Shown here: positions 9,179 through 18,875 of the stretch, in pieces
How positions within the stretch are numbered: position 1 is the first letter of the stretch
Layout: every line of letters starts with the position of its first letter
Assembly (NCBI GenBank): GCA_945829115.1
Contig: CALZTP010000003.1
Coordinates: 1 to 64,000 of the forward strand
From: an uncultured bacterium
Lineage (GTDB): Bacteria; Bacteroidota; Bacteroidia; Bacteroidales; Bacteroidaceae
Reading direction: 5' to 3'
DNA: 64,000 nucleotides
Translations under genes and position numbers: made by a program
Notes under the pieces: generated by a model
The model's input: the letters and a program-made list of their open reading frames with translations, nothing else
What the model was told of the DNA's origin: nothing
The model's database searches: none

Positions 9179-9210
9179 CAAAATTATAGAAAATAACGGA
9201 AATATGCAAA
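9179..9210 (-). promoter_or_regulatory. Promoter of the arginine/proline operon
   Basis: On the minus strand TTTG (complement of 9207-9210) is followed after exactly 20 nt by TAATTTTG (complement of 9179-9186). This is a full match to the Bacteroidota primary sigma promoter. Transcription would start near 9172, giving a leader of about 35 nt to the argR ATG at 9138. Confidence 0.8.
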
Positions 9211-9400
9211 TATTTCTGATATTATTTTTACCACTCTGACAAAATTTTTATTCTTCAAGACAGGAAATCTTGCATAAATATACAGAATATATATAAAAAA
9301 GCATGAGAAACCAACGTTTAGGCACGTAAAAAAAAGCGAGAAGAAAGCAACCTTTTTTTACAGATTACTTTCCTCTCGTCTTATTGTTTCTTTTCAATAT

Positions 9401-9436
9401 AGGGTGTAGAATATATTTTTAAAAACCTACACCCCT
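9401..9436 (-). terminator. Hairpin after the TonB-domain gene
   Basis: GGGTGTAG (9402-9409) pairs with CTACACCC (9427-9434), six bases beyond the stop of the minus-strand gene ending at 9442. The loop is AT-rich. There is no long T-run after the stem on the minus strand, so termination strength is uncertain. Between here and 9210 there is also an A-tract/T-tract inverted repeat near 9327-9360, but no gene. Confidence 0.45.
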
Positions 9437-9441
9437 ACTTG

Positions 9442-9957
9442 TCAGTTTAGTTTAAAGAACACAGGTATTCTGCATTCATGTTCTATCGCACTGCCGTTCT
9501 TCTTTGCTGGTTCGAAGCGTGGCATTGACTTCACTAACCTCAGAGCCTCCTCGTTGAAGCAAGCGTCAGAAGACTGGATAACAGAGAACTCAGATAACCT
9601 TCCCTGCTTGTCGACCATTGCTCTGACGATCACCCTTCCCTCAAGTTTGAGTTCCTTAGCCGCAGAAGGATATTGAATGTTTCTTCTTTCAAATTCCTTC
9701 AAAGCATCAAGTCCTCCAGGGAAAGAAGGTGCAGTGATGTCTTTTTCCTCCGCCATATCGTTGAGGCTTTTCCGTACACTATTTTCCTCTAAGGAATTGC
9801 TTTGAGGAAGAGAGTCACCTTTTATGTCCTTGAATTCTTTTATCATCGGATGCCTTTGCTCCGGTTTCTGCCTTTTCTCCGTATTACATGCAGCAAGAAT
9901 AAAAAGGCAGGCAGTTGCGAAGAGAGACAGTTTCTTATAATGCATTTTTTTAGTCAA
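9442..9957 (-). CDS. Lipoprotein with a TonB C-terminal domain
   Basis: A 171-aa protein with a lipoprotein signal peptide ending in LAAC (lipidated C24), a polar linker, and a C-terminal TonB-type domain from about residue 85: FPGGLDALKEF, then YPSAAKELKLEGRVIV and FNEEALRLVKSMPRFEPA. This domain in true TonB contacts TonB-dependent transporters, but here it is anchored by a lipid rather than an N-terminal membrane helix and lacks ExbBD partners, so it is not a conventional TonB. It may be a periplasmic accessory to the SusC protein encoded upstream, or one of the many unrelated proteins that reuse this fold. It follows the M6 protease gene after 11 nt. Confidence 0.8.
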   Translation of the reverse strand: MTKKMHYKKLSLFATACLFILAACNTEKRQKPEQRHPMIKEFKDIKGDSLPQSNSLEENSVRKSLNDMAEEKDITAPSFPGGLDALKEFERRNIQYPSAAKELKLEGRVIVRAMVDKQGRLSEFSVIQSSDACFNEEALRLVKSMPRFEPAKKNGSAIEHECRIPVFFKLN

Positions 9958-9968
9958 TTGACGATGAA

Positions 9969-11714
9969 TTATAATGCTACTTTCTTACCGTTTATGATGT
10001 ACACTCCACGACCCAAAGACTTCACGTCACCATACACCCTTCTACCGTCAAGAGTATAAATAGCGTTAGCCGTTGTATTGACATCGATGATTGTATTTTC
10101 AATTCCAGAGATAATGTTTGAGTCACTTCCACCCATGAAATTGAAGTCTATTGTACCGTCAGGGTTCTGCACGATGTCTGTTATTGGCTTGCCCATGGTA
10201 GCCTTTCCGTTATAGAGCTTTGCGAACGGCTTTGACGTATCTGTGAGCTGGTTGTTTCCATTGCAAGGATAGAGAGAATAATCGCCACCGTCATCGTAGT
10301 TCCAGTTCTGCTCAGAATCGGCATTAAAGAAGGTGAATCGCTCGTGGTCGTTGTCCCAGTCTTTGTAAGCATCTCCATACATACCGCTATAGTTCAGGAT
10401 GGAGTTTACGGTGTTTCTGTTCCAGAGCGACTGCTTATAGTCACAGTGCATGATCATGAGACCGCTGGTAGGGATATGAGCATCAAAAATATCTGTACCC
10501 TTCTGACGGTTTTCCAGGATGTAATATTCATTTGAAAAGTCGTCATTGTAGATCACGAAAGCCATACCATATTGTTGCCCCGTAGCAGGAAAGTTCTTTA
10601 CCGTAGTTGGCTCGTTGAGAACGATAGGTTCCAGCCATCCAGCCACCCATTTCTCGTAAGCAGTATAGTTAGCAGGAGAGAAAGCGTTGTTGTTGTAGTT
10701 TCCAGAAGACATAATGTCGTAGTGTCCCATTCCATACTGCTTTGTATACTGAGTATCGTAAAGGTCTACGAGTCCGAGGCAATGAGAGAACTCGTGACAA
10801 ATAGAACCTATTCCGTCAACATTCTTTCTTGCACCATTTGCAGTCTTGTTGTATGTATACTCACTTGAACAAGCATATGTGTTCACCTTCACCCCATTAT
10901 CTTTTGTCTGGTAAGAACTGTTATAGTCAGAGGTGGTGAGCTGTCCCTTGTGAGGCCAGATGAGGTTATCGTCGTTAGAGACATGCTGTCCGAGGTCAGC
11001 ATATATTACATACACCTGGTCGGCATAACCGTCACCATCCCAGTCGTAGTTTGTGAAGTCCACCTCCTCATCAGCCATTTGACATGCGAGAGCAATCATC
11101 TCTCCACATTTCTTGTCTTGACGTCCATTGGCATCTCCTCCGTAATAAGCATATCCGTTAGGCATATCATAAGGTCCTACGACGTCAAAGGTAAGGTCGA
11201 AGAGACCGTTGCTTTGTATATAGTAATAATCATGTACACTGCCTACATGTCCGCTTGTGCTGGTGTAGTTCTCATTGTTTGCGACCTTGTTATAGTAGCT
11301 TTTTCCATGGAATTTATTGAACTTCTTGTCAGAGAAATTCACGAGGATGATAAGTCCTTTCTTCTTTCCAACAAAAGCACCTGCTGCACCTCGAGTCTTT
11401 GCTGCTCGTGTTTTCTGCATAATGGCTACATTTGCCTGAGTCTCAGCAATTCTTCTTGGCTCAGCATCTTTCAGTAGCTTTTGAACATCAATGCTCTCAT
11501 ATGTAGTGTCTCCAGCAACACGTTTGTAGCACTTGCCGTCTTCGGCTTGCCACCAGCTGCAGAATTCGTCTCCTCTAAGTTCAGCGACCACTTTTTTCCC
11601 GTCTGCGAGAGTAAGTGTAGTCTTAATGCCTCTCATGGCAGGCACTGCATTGGCAGAAACAGCGAAAGAGCTGCAAGCCAAAGCGATGAGTAAAGATTTC
11701 TTAAGTATGTTCAT
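9969..11714 (-). CDS. Secreted M6 family metalloprotease
   Basis: A 581-aa exported zinc protease. Residues 1-23 are a signal peptide. The zinc site is HEFSHCLGLVD (307-317), the HExxHxxGxxD motif of M6 (immune inhibitor A-like) enzymes. A calcium-type acidic stretch DWDGDGYAD precedes it. The protein ends in a roughly 35-residue module with IYTLDGRRV, GRGVYIINGKKV, resembling the C-terminal end of many exported Prevotella proteins and shared with the pectinesterase at 37934-41230. An N-terminal prodomain (about 24-115) with basic pairs is likely removed on activation. It is separated from the upstream lipoprotein gene by a terminator, so it may be transcribed on its own with the TonB-domain gene. 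Confidence 0.88.
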   Translation of the reverse strand: MNILKKSLLIALACSSFAVSANAVPAMRGIKTTLTLADGKKVVAELRGDEFCSWWQAEDGKCYKRVAGDTTYESIDVQKLLKDAEPRRIAETQANVAIMQKTRAAKTRGAAGAFVGKKKGLIILVNFSDKKFNKFHGKSYYNKVANNENYTSTSGHVGSVHDYYYIQSNGLFDLTFDVVGPYDMPNGYAYYGGDANGRQDKKCGEMIALACQMADEEVDFTNYDWDGDGYADQVYVIYADLGQHVSNDDNLIWPHKGQLTTSDYNSSYQTKDNGVKVNTYACSSEYTYNKTANGARKNVDGIGSICHEFSHCLGLVDLYDTQYTKQYGMGHYDIMSSGNYNNNAFSPANYTAYEKWVAGWLEPIVLNEPTTVKNFPATGQQYGMAFVIYNDDFSNEYYILENRQKGTDIFDAHIPTSGLMIMHCDYKQSLWNRNTVNSILNYSGMYGDAYKDWDNDHERFTFFNADSEQNWNYDDGGDYSLYPCNGNNQLTDTSKPFAKLYNGKATMGKPITDIVQNPDGTIDFNFMGGSDSNIISGIENTIIDVNTTANAIYTLDGRRVYGDVKSLGRGVYIINGKKVAL

Positions 11715-11849
11715 CTGTCGATATGATTTATATAAGTGAATAAATTATGCGTAAATTGACAGTAAGTGACGTATGTTTATCACGGAAAGATTATTTCTAA
11801 CTAATGTTTCCCCTATAAGAAAAAGAGAAGTCTAATTAAAGCGAAGAAT

Positions 11850-11890
11850 GCGTGAAACGCCGGAATTGATTAAAACCCGGAGTTTCACGC
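11850..11890 (-). terminator. Terminator of the susCD-lipoprotein unit
   Basis: A 14-bp stem with one mismatch (11850-11863 with 11877-11890), reading GCGTGAAACTCCGG and its partner on the minus strand, 25 nt after the lipoprotein stop codon. A T-rich stretch follows on the minus strand. Confidence 0.75.
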
Positions 11891-11914
11891 TTGAAATTAT
11901 AGTATTCTAAGAGA

Positions 11915-13765
11915 TTACTTTCTCAGAGAAGTTGCAGTGAAAGGAACAGGAGCCCACTTATTCCATGTTCTCTCCTGCTTTCTCAGAGCAGCCGCCTTGC
12001 GTGCTTTTGCAATAGCGTTAGCGAGCTTAGCAGCTTCTGCACGCTCTTGTACTGCGAAGAGGTCACGCTCGCAAGCGTAGCAAGCACCGTCAGGTGTTGC
12101 ATAGAAGTTATGGAATACGTAGTAGTCCTTTGACTCAAGATAATATGAGTGGAAGTTGTTCTTCAATACCGCTTGCGCAAGATCTGGCATATCGATGATA
12201 TCCTTACAGAATGTGTATGTATCGTACACTCGGATTGCTTCACCATCGCCATTTACGAAACCACTCTCAATACCATTAGTGATAATCTGTCCGTTATCAA
12301 GCATAGAGAAGTATAGCGGAGTACCCTCGAAAAGGAACGGATCAAGATAGAACTTTGTTGGGTCGCTATCGTTCTGATAGAGAGTAGCCTCACCCTCAAC
12401 CATCTCTTCTGTCAATACGCCGAGAGCATCTGAGAAGAAGAGTTCGCTGATGTCCTTATTACCGATTTGGAATATTCCAAGTGCAACAGGAGTCCAAGTA
12501 TCTGCTCCATCCTTGCTTGAGCGCAGGTCAACGGAAACAGCAGTATATGTCTGTCCTATGCCCGTTTCGTCGCAAGCAACGAGAATGAAGAAATGCTTTC
12601 CAGATTTCTCATAAGTAACAGAAACCTCACCACTTTCAGAAACAGAAGGAACCTCAAGAGTTCCGTTTATCATTCCCTCAAGAACTGCAGACGGATTATC
12701 ACCAGAAGCAACGAGAGCATATTTTGCGGTAACGACATCAGCACCGAGAGTGACATTGAATAGAGCATGGTCTACATCTTTAGTGTCTGTGTATCGTCCG
12801 GTGTATTCAGCAGCGAGAGCGTAGTCAGCAATCTTTGAACCTGGGAGAGCAACTGCAGTCATACCGTTATTACCAGCATACTGAGGATTACCTGGGTTAT
12901 AGTCAGCCATTTCTATAGTCATAGACTTCTCTGGCATTGTTATCACACCATTCTTCAGAGTACCGAAGATGTCTGGTCTATTCTGCTTAACTACATCCAA
13001 TGTATATCCGTTGTCAAGGAAGAACTGAACAAGACTTCCGACTGTAATCTGACCATATCCATAGTTAGCCTCTGAAGCATAAGAATGGAAGTATACAAAG
13101 TCAGGGTCAGTAGCATCAATTACCCACCAGTAATCCTTTGAAGTGTCATAATCTTCATCCCCATTTAAAGGATAAGCCTTTCCATAGACATTCTTCATAC
13201 GATACATACCAGGGTTCACAATGCTCTTCTCCATATATACGCTATATTTCACGTTAGGAACATTGAAGAACGTTGTAATACAGTCTTCGCGATAGTAGCC
13301 GTAAGAATTATTCTCATTGAAAGGAACCCACTCTGTAGCACCTGCTTTGAATGTGAATGCGCTTACACCGTAAGTAGTGTCAATGCCCTCACCTCCAACA
13401 GTGATTGTACCACCAGTGTACTCACCGTATACGAGTTTCTCTGGGTCGTAAGAGATTGTGATAGTAGCAACGTTCTTTCCATCAGCGAATGTTGCAGATG
13501 CAGGAACGGTATAGATGTTTCCCTCTCCAGGAGTAAATGTGAGAGGCACAGTGAGTTCACCATTGGTGTCAACACGATATATGTTGACGTCGAAACTGCT
13601 TGATTTCTTATCAACAGTAATTGTTGTCGCTTGGTCTTTGTTGAAGTACACCTGAGAAGAAGGAACAGTAGCCTGCTCATACTCGTACTTATCGGTACAA
13701 GAGCTGATTCCAAAAGCAACGAGGCTAATCAATACCAGCGAGAAAAGTTTTGTTATCTTTTTCAT
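11915..13765 (-). CDS. Large surface lipoprotein downstream of SusD
   Basis: A protein of about 616 aa with a lipoprotein signal peptide ending in GISSC, so it is expected on the outer membrane. I prefer the MKK start (13765) over the frame-open MTTM at 13774. The N-terminal 130 residues (PSSQVYFNKDQATTITVD..., VPLTF, TVPASATFADGKNVATITI) look like a Calx-beta or DUF1735-type immunoglobulin-like domain. The middle is a repetitive beta-rich region (YSVYMEKS, GYGQITVGSLVQFFLDNGY). The tail is alanine- and lysine-rich (AKLANAIAKARKAAALRKQ). Position right after susD suggests a SusE/SusF-like ligand-binding role, but I do not recognise a specific family. Confidence 0.7.
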   Translation of the reverse strand: MKKITKLFSLVLISLVAFGISSCTDKYEYEQATVPSSQVYFNKDQATTITVDKKSSSFDVNIYRVDTNGELTVPLTFTPGEGNIYTVPASATFADGKNVATITISYDPEKLVYGEYTGGTITVGGEGIDTTYGVSAFTFKAGATEWVPFNENNSYGYYREDCITTFFNVPNVKYSVYMEKSIVNPGMYRMKNVYGKAYPLNGDEDYDTSKDYWWVIDATDPDFVYFHSYASEANYGYGQITVGSLVQFFLDNGYTLDVVKQNRPDIFGTLKNGVITMPEKSMTIEMADYNPGNPQYAGNNGMTAVALPGSKIADYALAAEYTGRYTDTKDVDHALFNVTLGADVVTAKYALVASGDNPSAVLEGMINGTLEVPSVSESGEVSVTYEKSGKHFFILVACDETGIGQTYTAVSVDLRSSKDGADTWTPVALGIFQIGNKDISELFFSDALGVLTEEMVEGEATLYQNDSDPTKFYLDPFLFEGTPLYFSMLDNGQIITNGIESGFVNGDGEAIRVYDTYTFCKDIIDMPDLAQAVLKNNFHSYYLESKDYYVFHNFYATPDGACYACERDLFAVQERAEAAKLANAIAKARKAAALRKQERTWNKWAPVPFTATSLRK

Positions 13766-13888
13766 TGTTGTCAATTTTTTAAGGGGCAGGTTCTGAAAAT
13801 CCGTTTCTTTTTCAAAAAGGCTATGATTGTTCGTTGAAGAATCTCAGCTATTCGGAGAGCGAGATTTTCAGCACCTGCCATGACTTGT

Positions 13889-15523
13889 TTATTCTGACCA
13901 AGGAGTATATGCGCCAGTAGGATCAGGATTGTTCATACCCACGAGAGCCTGGTTGTTTTGAGACTCAGTACGTACAATCACGTAGTTCATCCAAGCCGGA
14001 CGTCCGTTAGTATTAAATCTTGCGAGATCATCGTCCCAGTTAGTACCAGAGTATCCACGTGTCACGCTGTAGTTCAGACGTTTGATATCAAAGAATGTCT
14101 GTCCCTCGCCCCAGAATTCTACACGCTTCTGGAAAACGATCTCCTCAATGATATCGTCCTTAGAAGAAACACGAGTAGCATAATAAGGGTCGCGATACTG
14201 AGCCATGAAGCTCTTGAGGAGTTCAAGACCAGCAGCTTCGTTCTGATGAGCTGCAGCCTCAGCCTCAATGAAGTACATTTCCTCAACACGCATAATTGGA
14301 TAGCATGAAGCAGCACCAACGGTGTTAGTAGCCACATTTCCCTCATTAGGACGGAACTTGAGAGCTGTGTAAGGAGGCATCATCTCGAGGAGAGCATCCT
14401 TCACTTCAGGAATCATGCGAGTCTTCTCACGGAGATTAGATCCCTCTGGAGCGAGGAACTGCACCTTTCTGAAGTCAGTCTCGCTGATTCGCTCATACAT
14501 ACTCTTATCCATCTGTGAGAACATTCCTGTAGCAACACCTGTATAACCAAATGTTGTCTGGTTAGAACGCCATGAAGTCCAGTTAATGATACCCGTCTTC
14601 ACAGTGCCATCCTCACTTGTCTGCTTAGCTCCCCACATCCACTTGCTGATATCGTTGAAACCAGTAGTGATGTTGTTGCAGTCTTCTTCTGTCATAGGAG
14701 CCACGCGAGCCTGATCAATTGCCTTGCGAGCATACTCCTGCGCCTTTGCGTAATCTTCTACCCACATGTATAGACGTGCCTTAAGTCCGTATACGCAAGC
14801 GAGGTCAGGAAGGGTGTTGTCGCTGAAGCTTTTGAGGTTTTTAATATATTCCTCAGCATCATTGAGGTCTTTTTCTATGAATTCCTTCATCTGCTGACGT
14901 GTAGCACGAGGATTGTTCTTAGCAGCAGTCTGATCCATATCAGCTGTTACGATAGGTACAGTAAGGTTGAGCACATCATTACCATCAACATTGATATTAG
15001 AAGTCTTGTCGTTTGGCAAGAACTCGTAGCAACGAGCCATGTCAAGATAGATAAGCGCACGGTAAGCAAGACCAGCACCGAGGTATCCAAGCTGAGTAGG
15101 TGATGCTGTCTCTGGATTTACAGAGCCCACCATAGTATTACAAGCAAGAACGAAAGCGTTGTAATAATTATAGATGTACTGTGTAATGAGGTATCCTTCA
15201 CCCTGAGCGAGGTTCTCACGCCAAGGAGTGAAGTGGTCGTAACCAAGGTTTGAGTGCATATAGTCACCTGTCTGTACGTCACGGATAGTCATCATTGCAC
15301 CGTATCCGAATGCGAAGTGTCCGAATCCGTCAGGATCTGCAACATTGAAGTTTGATGGCAGAGCCATGAGTGCCGCCTCTGCAGAAGAGGTAGACTGCTG
15401 AATCTGAGATTCAGTTGCCACGGTAGTAGGGAAAGTCTCTTCAATACATGAAGTCATGGAAGAGAGTGACACCGCAGCAATCGTCATGCCCATTGTATAT
15501 TTTAATATTTTCTTTGTTTCCAT
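13889..15523 (-). CDS. SusD/RagB family nutrient-binding lipoprotein
   Basis: A 544-aa outer-membrane lipoprotein that caps its SusC partner and binds the substrate. The signal peptide ends in SMTSC (C26). Family features include the TPR-like helical N-terminus with YNYYNAFVLACNTMVG and RALIYLDMARCYEFLP, and the C-terminal RVEEMYFIEAEAAAHQNE, EIVFQKRVEFWGEGQTFFDIKRLN. It starts 19 nt after susC ends, so the pair is one unit. No glycoside hydrolase lies next to it, which argues against a classical polysaccharide locus; the nearest enzyme is a protease. Confidence 0.93.
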   Translation of the reverse strand: METKKILKYTMGMTIAAVSLSSMTSCIEETFPTTVATESQIQQSTSSAEAALMALPSNFNVADPDGFGHFAFGYGAMMTIRDVQTGDYMHSNLGYDHFTPWRENLAQGEGYLITQYIYNYYNAFVLACNTMVGSVNPETASPTQLGYLGAGLAYRALIYLDMARCYEFLPNDKTSNINVDGNDVLNLTVPIVTADMDQTAAKNNPRATRQQMKEFIEKDLNDAEEYIKNLKSFSDNTLPDLACVYGLKARLYMWVEDYAKAQEYARKAIDQARVAPMTEEDCNNITTGFNDISKWMWGAKQTSEDGTVKTGIINWTSWRSNQTTFGYTGVATGMFSQMDKSMYERISETDFRKVQFLAPEGSNLREKTRMIPEVKDALLEMMPPYTALKFRPNEGNVATNTVGAASCYPIMRVEEMYFIEAEAAAHQNEAAGLELLKSFMAQYRDPYYATRVSSKDDIIEEIVFQKRVEFWGEGQTFFDIKRLNYSVTRGYSGTNWDDDLARFNTNGRPAWMNYVIVRTESQNNQALVGMNNPDPTGAYTPWSE

Positions 15524-15542
15524 ATTATATTCTCTTATTCGA

Positions 15543-18500
15543 TTAGAATGTTACAGTTATACCACCAGAAACAGTACGTACTGGACGATAGTAAGCATTT
15601 CCGCTACCACCTGCGATGCTCTGACGAGGGTCGAGACCCTGACGCTTAGACCATGTCCAAACGTTGTCAGCGACAGCATAGAGACGAATCTTCTGTAGTC
15701 CGAGGCTCTTTATCCAGCTCTGGTCGAATGTATATCCAAGAGTGATATTTGCGAGAGAGAGGTAAGATGCAGATATAAGGAATCGGTCGCAAGCAGAGTT
15801 CATATACTGGTCGTTAAACTGCATACGTGGTATATTGCTGTTTGGATTCTCTGCAGAGTATGCGTTGAGGATATCTGCATGGATTGCCTGACCACGGCTG
15901 AGTCCCATAAGGCTTGCATAAGAGCTATCGTATGTCTGACCACCGAGCTGATACTGGAAGTCAACAGAGAAGTCAAAGCCCTTGAAAGAAACAGAGGTAC
16001 CGAAACCGCCGTATACGTCAGGCATCATGTCGCCCATGAGGTAATCGTCAGCCTCTGAGCTCTTCTCTACGAGCATCTGACCAACAATCTTACGCTTCTT
16101 CACGCCAGCGTAGTTATCGTCAACCTTATTTCCATCAAGGTCATAGTACTGGTCGTGAGGTTTGCCTTCTGCGTCCTTATACTTTTCGTATACGTTCTTG
16201 TAGTAGAGAGCAACACCAACCTTAGAAGGGTCGAATTTAATTTCCGCTTTCTCATCTGTTGGATCGTAAGTCAATTTATAGTTATCCTCTGTATAAACGC
16301 CAGCATACTTCTTTGTCATGTAAGTGTAACGGCTCTCGCCCTCCATGAAGAAGTAGTTGCCAGAAGAGTAACCGAGACCGATACCATCGCGATACTGTTT
16401 CTTGCGCTCTTCAGAAAGCTTAGTAATCTCGTTGTGGTTTGTTGTAAGGTTCGCATATACGTTCCAAGTGAGGTCACGTGTAGAGATTACGTCAGCGTGG
16501 ATGTCGATTTCAACACCTCTGTTGATCATGTTACCAACGTTATCGTAGTATCCTGTCCAACCGAAAGAAGGAGGCAGTGGTACCCAAGAGAGCATGTCGG
16601 TAGTACGGTTGTTATAGTACTCGATACCACCCCAGATGCGGTGCTTGAGGAAAGAGAAGTCGAAACCGATGTTGAACTTCGCATTCTTCTCCCAAGAGAT
16701 GTCAGGGTTACCAAGAGAGCTTGGGTTCAGCGCAACCTGATCGTTAGAGTTGTCGATAGAGAAGTACTTTGTATATTGATAAGAACCAATCTGGTCGTTA
16801 CCATTCTCACCGTAAGAAGCCTTGAACTTCAGCTCGTCAACCCAGTCAACATCGAAGAACTTCTCCTTGTTGATGAGCCAGCCGCCACCGAATGACCAGA
16901 ATGTTCCCCACCAGCTATCCTTATGGAAGCGAGAAGAAGCCTGGCGCATCACAGAAACAGAAGCGAAGTAGCGCTCGTCGAAGTTATACATAGCACGGCT
17001 GAGCCATGACTCTGTATTATACTCAGACATAGAAGAGTTACCAGATTTCATTACAACGGCACCTGCGAGCTCCTTGTTGTCAACCGAGAACTGGTTGCTC
17101 TTGGTTGCCCAGAGGTCATAGCCGTAAGAACGGTAGTACTCATGACCGAGCATAACCTCGATGTCGTGCTTTCCGAAGATCTGTCTCCAGTTGATACGCT
17201 GCTGGTAGTTGTAAGACCATGTTCTTGCATGCTCCTTAGACACCATACCCTTGCTGGCAACATATTGTCCGAAGAATGGGTTTGTTGTAGAAGTGAAACG
17301 GCTCTCGTTGAGATAAACGTTATTGATAGAAGTTACGGTGAATCCGTAAGGGAGAGTGAGCTGTGCAGTACCTGTTCCATTGAATGTATTACCCTCTGTG
17401 TTGCTTGTGTTGAGCTGGTTGTTAGAGAGAGGGTTTGCATTTGTAAGGAACGGACGTGGGTTTGTGACATATCCCTCACCGTAGTCGTAACGCACGAGAC
17501 GAGAAGTTGGGTCGTAGATAATGTTTCCATCAGCGTCACGGATATAGAGCGGATAGATAGGAGCAACATTCATGAATGCGAAAACGTTTACAGAAGAGTT
17601 GCCATCACCTTCCTCGCCGAGGTCATTATAGTTGTAGTGACCGTAAGACATGTTACCAGAGAGCTTGAGCCAAGACTTCACCTGATAGTCAGCTTTGAGA
17701 CGACCAGTGAAACGCTTGTAGTCAGAAGCTGCTGTGATACCGTCGTTGCTGAGGTAGTTAGCAGAAGCATAGAATGTTCCACGCTCTGTAGAGCCAGTAG
17801 CTGTTACGGTATATTCCTGACGGAGGCTGTTGTTGTATAGCTCGTCCTCCCAATCGTCTGGAAGAAGGAGGAATGTTCCGTTCTTTGTTGTGCTGAGACG
17901 ACCGAGAGTAGCATTAGGGTTTAGCTTGCCGTTCTTACCGATGAGAGTCTGTCCCTCTGGAAGGGTATAAACATTATATCCAAGACCATAAGAACTTGTG
18001 CTGCAGAGGTTGTTGTTTGCCCATGCCCACGCCTGCTCGTCAGACATCTTTCCTACGTTCATAGCGTAGTTTTTAATGCCCTGGAACCAAGTCTCATAGT
18101 AGCCAGCAGGATCCTTAATGGTCTTATACTCAGGCACAGCTTTTGAGTTTGAACCCCACTTTGCGTCAAAGCTGATGGTAGCATCCTGACCACGCTTTCC
18201 TGCCTTTGTTGTGATAAGGATGACACCGTTACCACCACGTGCACCATAGAGAGCAGTGGAAGCAGCATCCTTGAGAACCGTCATGCTCTCAACGTCAGCA
18301 GGGTTTATATCATTGAGTGAGCCACCGTAAGGAGAACCGTCGACAACGATGAGCGGATTGTTTCCAGAGTTGATGGAGTTGATACCACGAATACGGATTG
18401 TTGGTGTAGAGCCTGGCTGTCCAGAAGCGCTATTGATCTGCACACCAGAAGCCTTACCTTTCAAGGCGTCAACAGCATTGGTTACCTGCACTTTGCCAAT

Positions 18501-18875
18501 TTCCTTTGAGTCGACAACGGCAGCAGAACCAGTGAAGGCACTCTTTTTCTGAGTACCGTATGCAATTACCATGACCTCGTCAAGAACCTTATCGTCTGAC
18601 GCGAGTCTGATAACCATGTTGTTCTTGGCGCGAGCCTCAGTCGTTTCCATACCTACGTATGAGAATACGAGTGTTGTGCCTTCTTTTACGTTTACGGTAA
18701 ACTTACCATGTACATCTGTAACGGCACCTTGGTTTTCACCTTTCACTTTTACTGTTGCTCCGATGACAGGCTCGTTGTCGGCCTCCGAAACCACAGTACC
18801 AGTGATAGCTGACTGTGCCCAAGCGGTGATTGTCGCTAATGTGCACAGAAGCATCAATGTGAGTTTTCTTTTCAT
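15543..18875 (-). CDS. SusC/RagA family TonB-dependent transporter
   Basis: A 1110-aa outer-membrane transporter. After a signal peptide (1-20) comes a carboxypeptidase-regulatory-like domain (ITGTVVSEADNEPVIGATVKV), then the plug with the family signatures YGTQKKSAFTGSA, VDALKGKASGVQI and GINSINSGNNPLIVVDG, then the beta-barrel ending in a terminal aromatic strand (SGGITVTF). It lacks the extra N-terminal signalling domain that would link it to an anti-sigma factor. With the SusD gene it would import a large oligomer using TonB energy; the M6 protease nearby suggests peptides, but the substrate cannot be read from sequence. Confidence 0.95.
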   Translation of the reverse strand: MKRKLTLMLLCTLATITAWAQSAITGTVVSEADNEPVIGATVKVKGENQGAVTDVHGKFTVNVKEGTTLVFSYVGMETTEARAKNNMVIRLASDDKVLDEVMVIAYGTQKKSAFTGSAAVVDSKEIGKVQVTNAVDALKGKASGVQINSASGQPGSTPTIRIRGINSINSGNNPLIVVDGSPYGGSLNDINPADVESMTVLKDAASTALYGARGGNGVILITTKAGKRGQDATISFDAKWGSNSKAVPEYKTIKDPAGYYETWFQGIKNYAMNVGKMSDEQAWAWANNNLCSTSSYGLGYNVYTLPEGQTLIGKNGKLNPNATLGRLSTTKNGTFLLLPDDWEDELYNNSLRQEYTVTATGSTERGTFYASANYLSNDGITAASDYKRFTGRLKADYQVKSWLKLSGNMSYGHYNYNDLGEEGDGNSSVNVFAFMNVAPIYPLYIRDADGNIIYDPTSRLVRYDYGEGYVTNPRPFLTNANPLSNNQLNTSNTEGNTFNGTGTAQLTLPYGFTVTSINNVYLNESRFTSTTNPFFGQYVASKGMVSKEHARTWSYNYQQRINWRQIFGKHDIEVMLGHEYYRSYGYDLWATKSNQFSVDNKELAGAVVMKSGNSSMSEYNTESWLSRAMYNFDERYFASVSVMRQASSRFHKDSWWGTFWSFGGGWLINKEKFFDVDWVDELKFKASYGENGNDQIGSYQYTKYFSIDNSNDQVALNPSSLGNPDISWEKNAKFNIGFDFSFLKHRIWGGIEYYNNRTTDMLSWVPLPPSFGWTGYYDNVGNMINRGVEIDIHADVISTRDLTWNVYANLTTNHNEITKLSEERKKQYRDGIGLGYSSGNYFFMEGESRYTYMTKKYAGVYTEDNYKLTYDPTDEKAEIKFDPSKVGVALYYKNVYEKYKDAEGKPHDQYYDLDGNKVDDNYAGVKKRKIVGQMLVEKSSEADDYLMGDMMPDVYGGFGTSVSFKGFDFSVDFQYQLGGQTYDSSYASLMGLSRGQAIHADILNAYSAENPNSNIPRMQFNDQYMNSACDRFLISASYLSLANITLGYTFDQSWIKSLGLQKIRLYAVADNVWTWSKRQGLDPRQSIAGGSGNAYYRPVRTVSGGITVTF

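Noticed and set aside
16155-16895. 246-codon plus-strand frame opposite susC
   Set aside because: Shadow of the SusC coding strand; hydrophobic and valine-rich only because of complementary codons.
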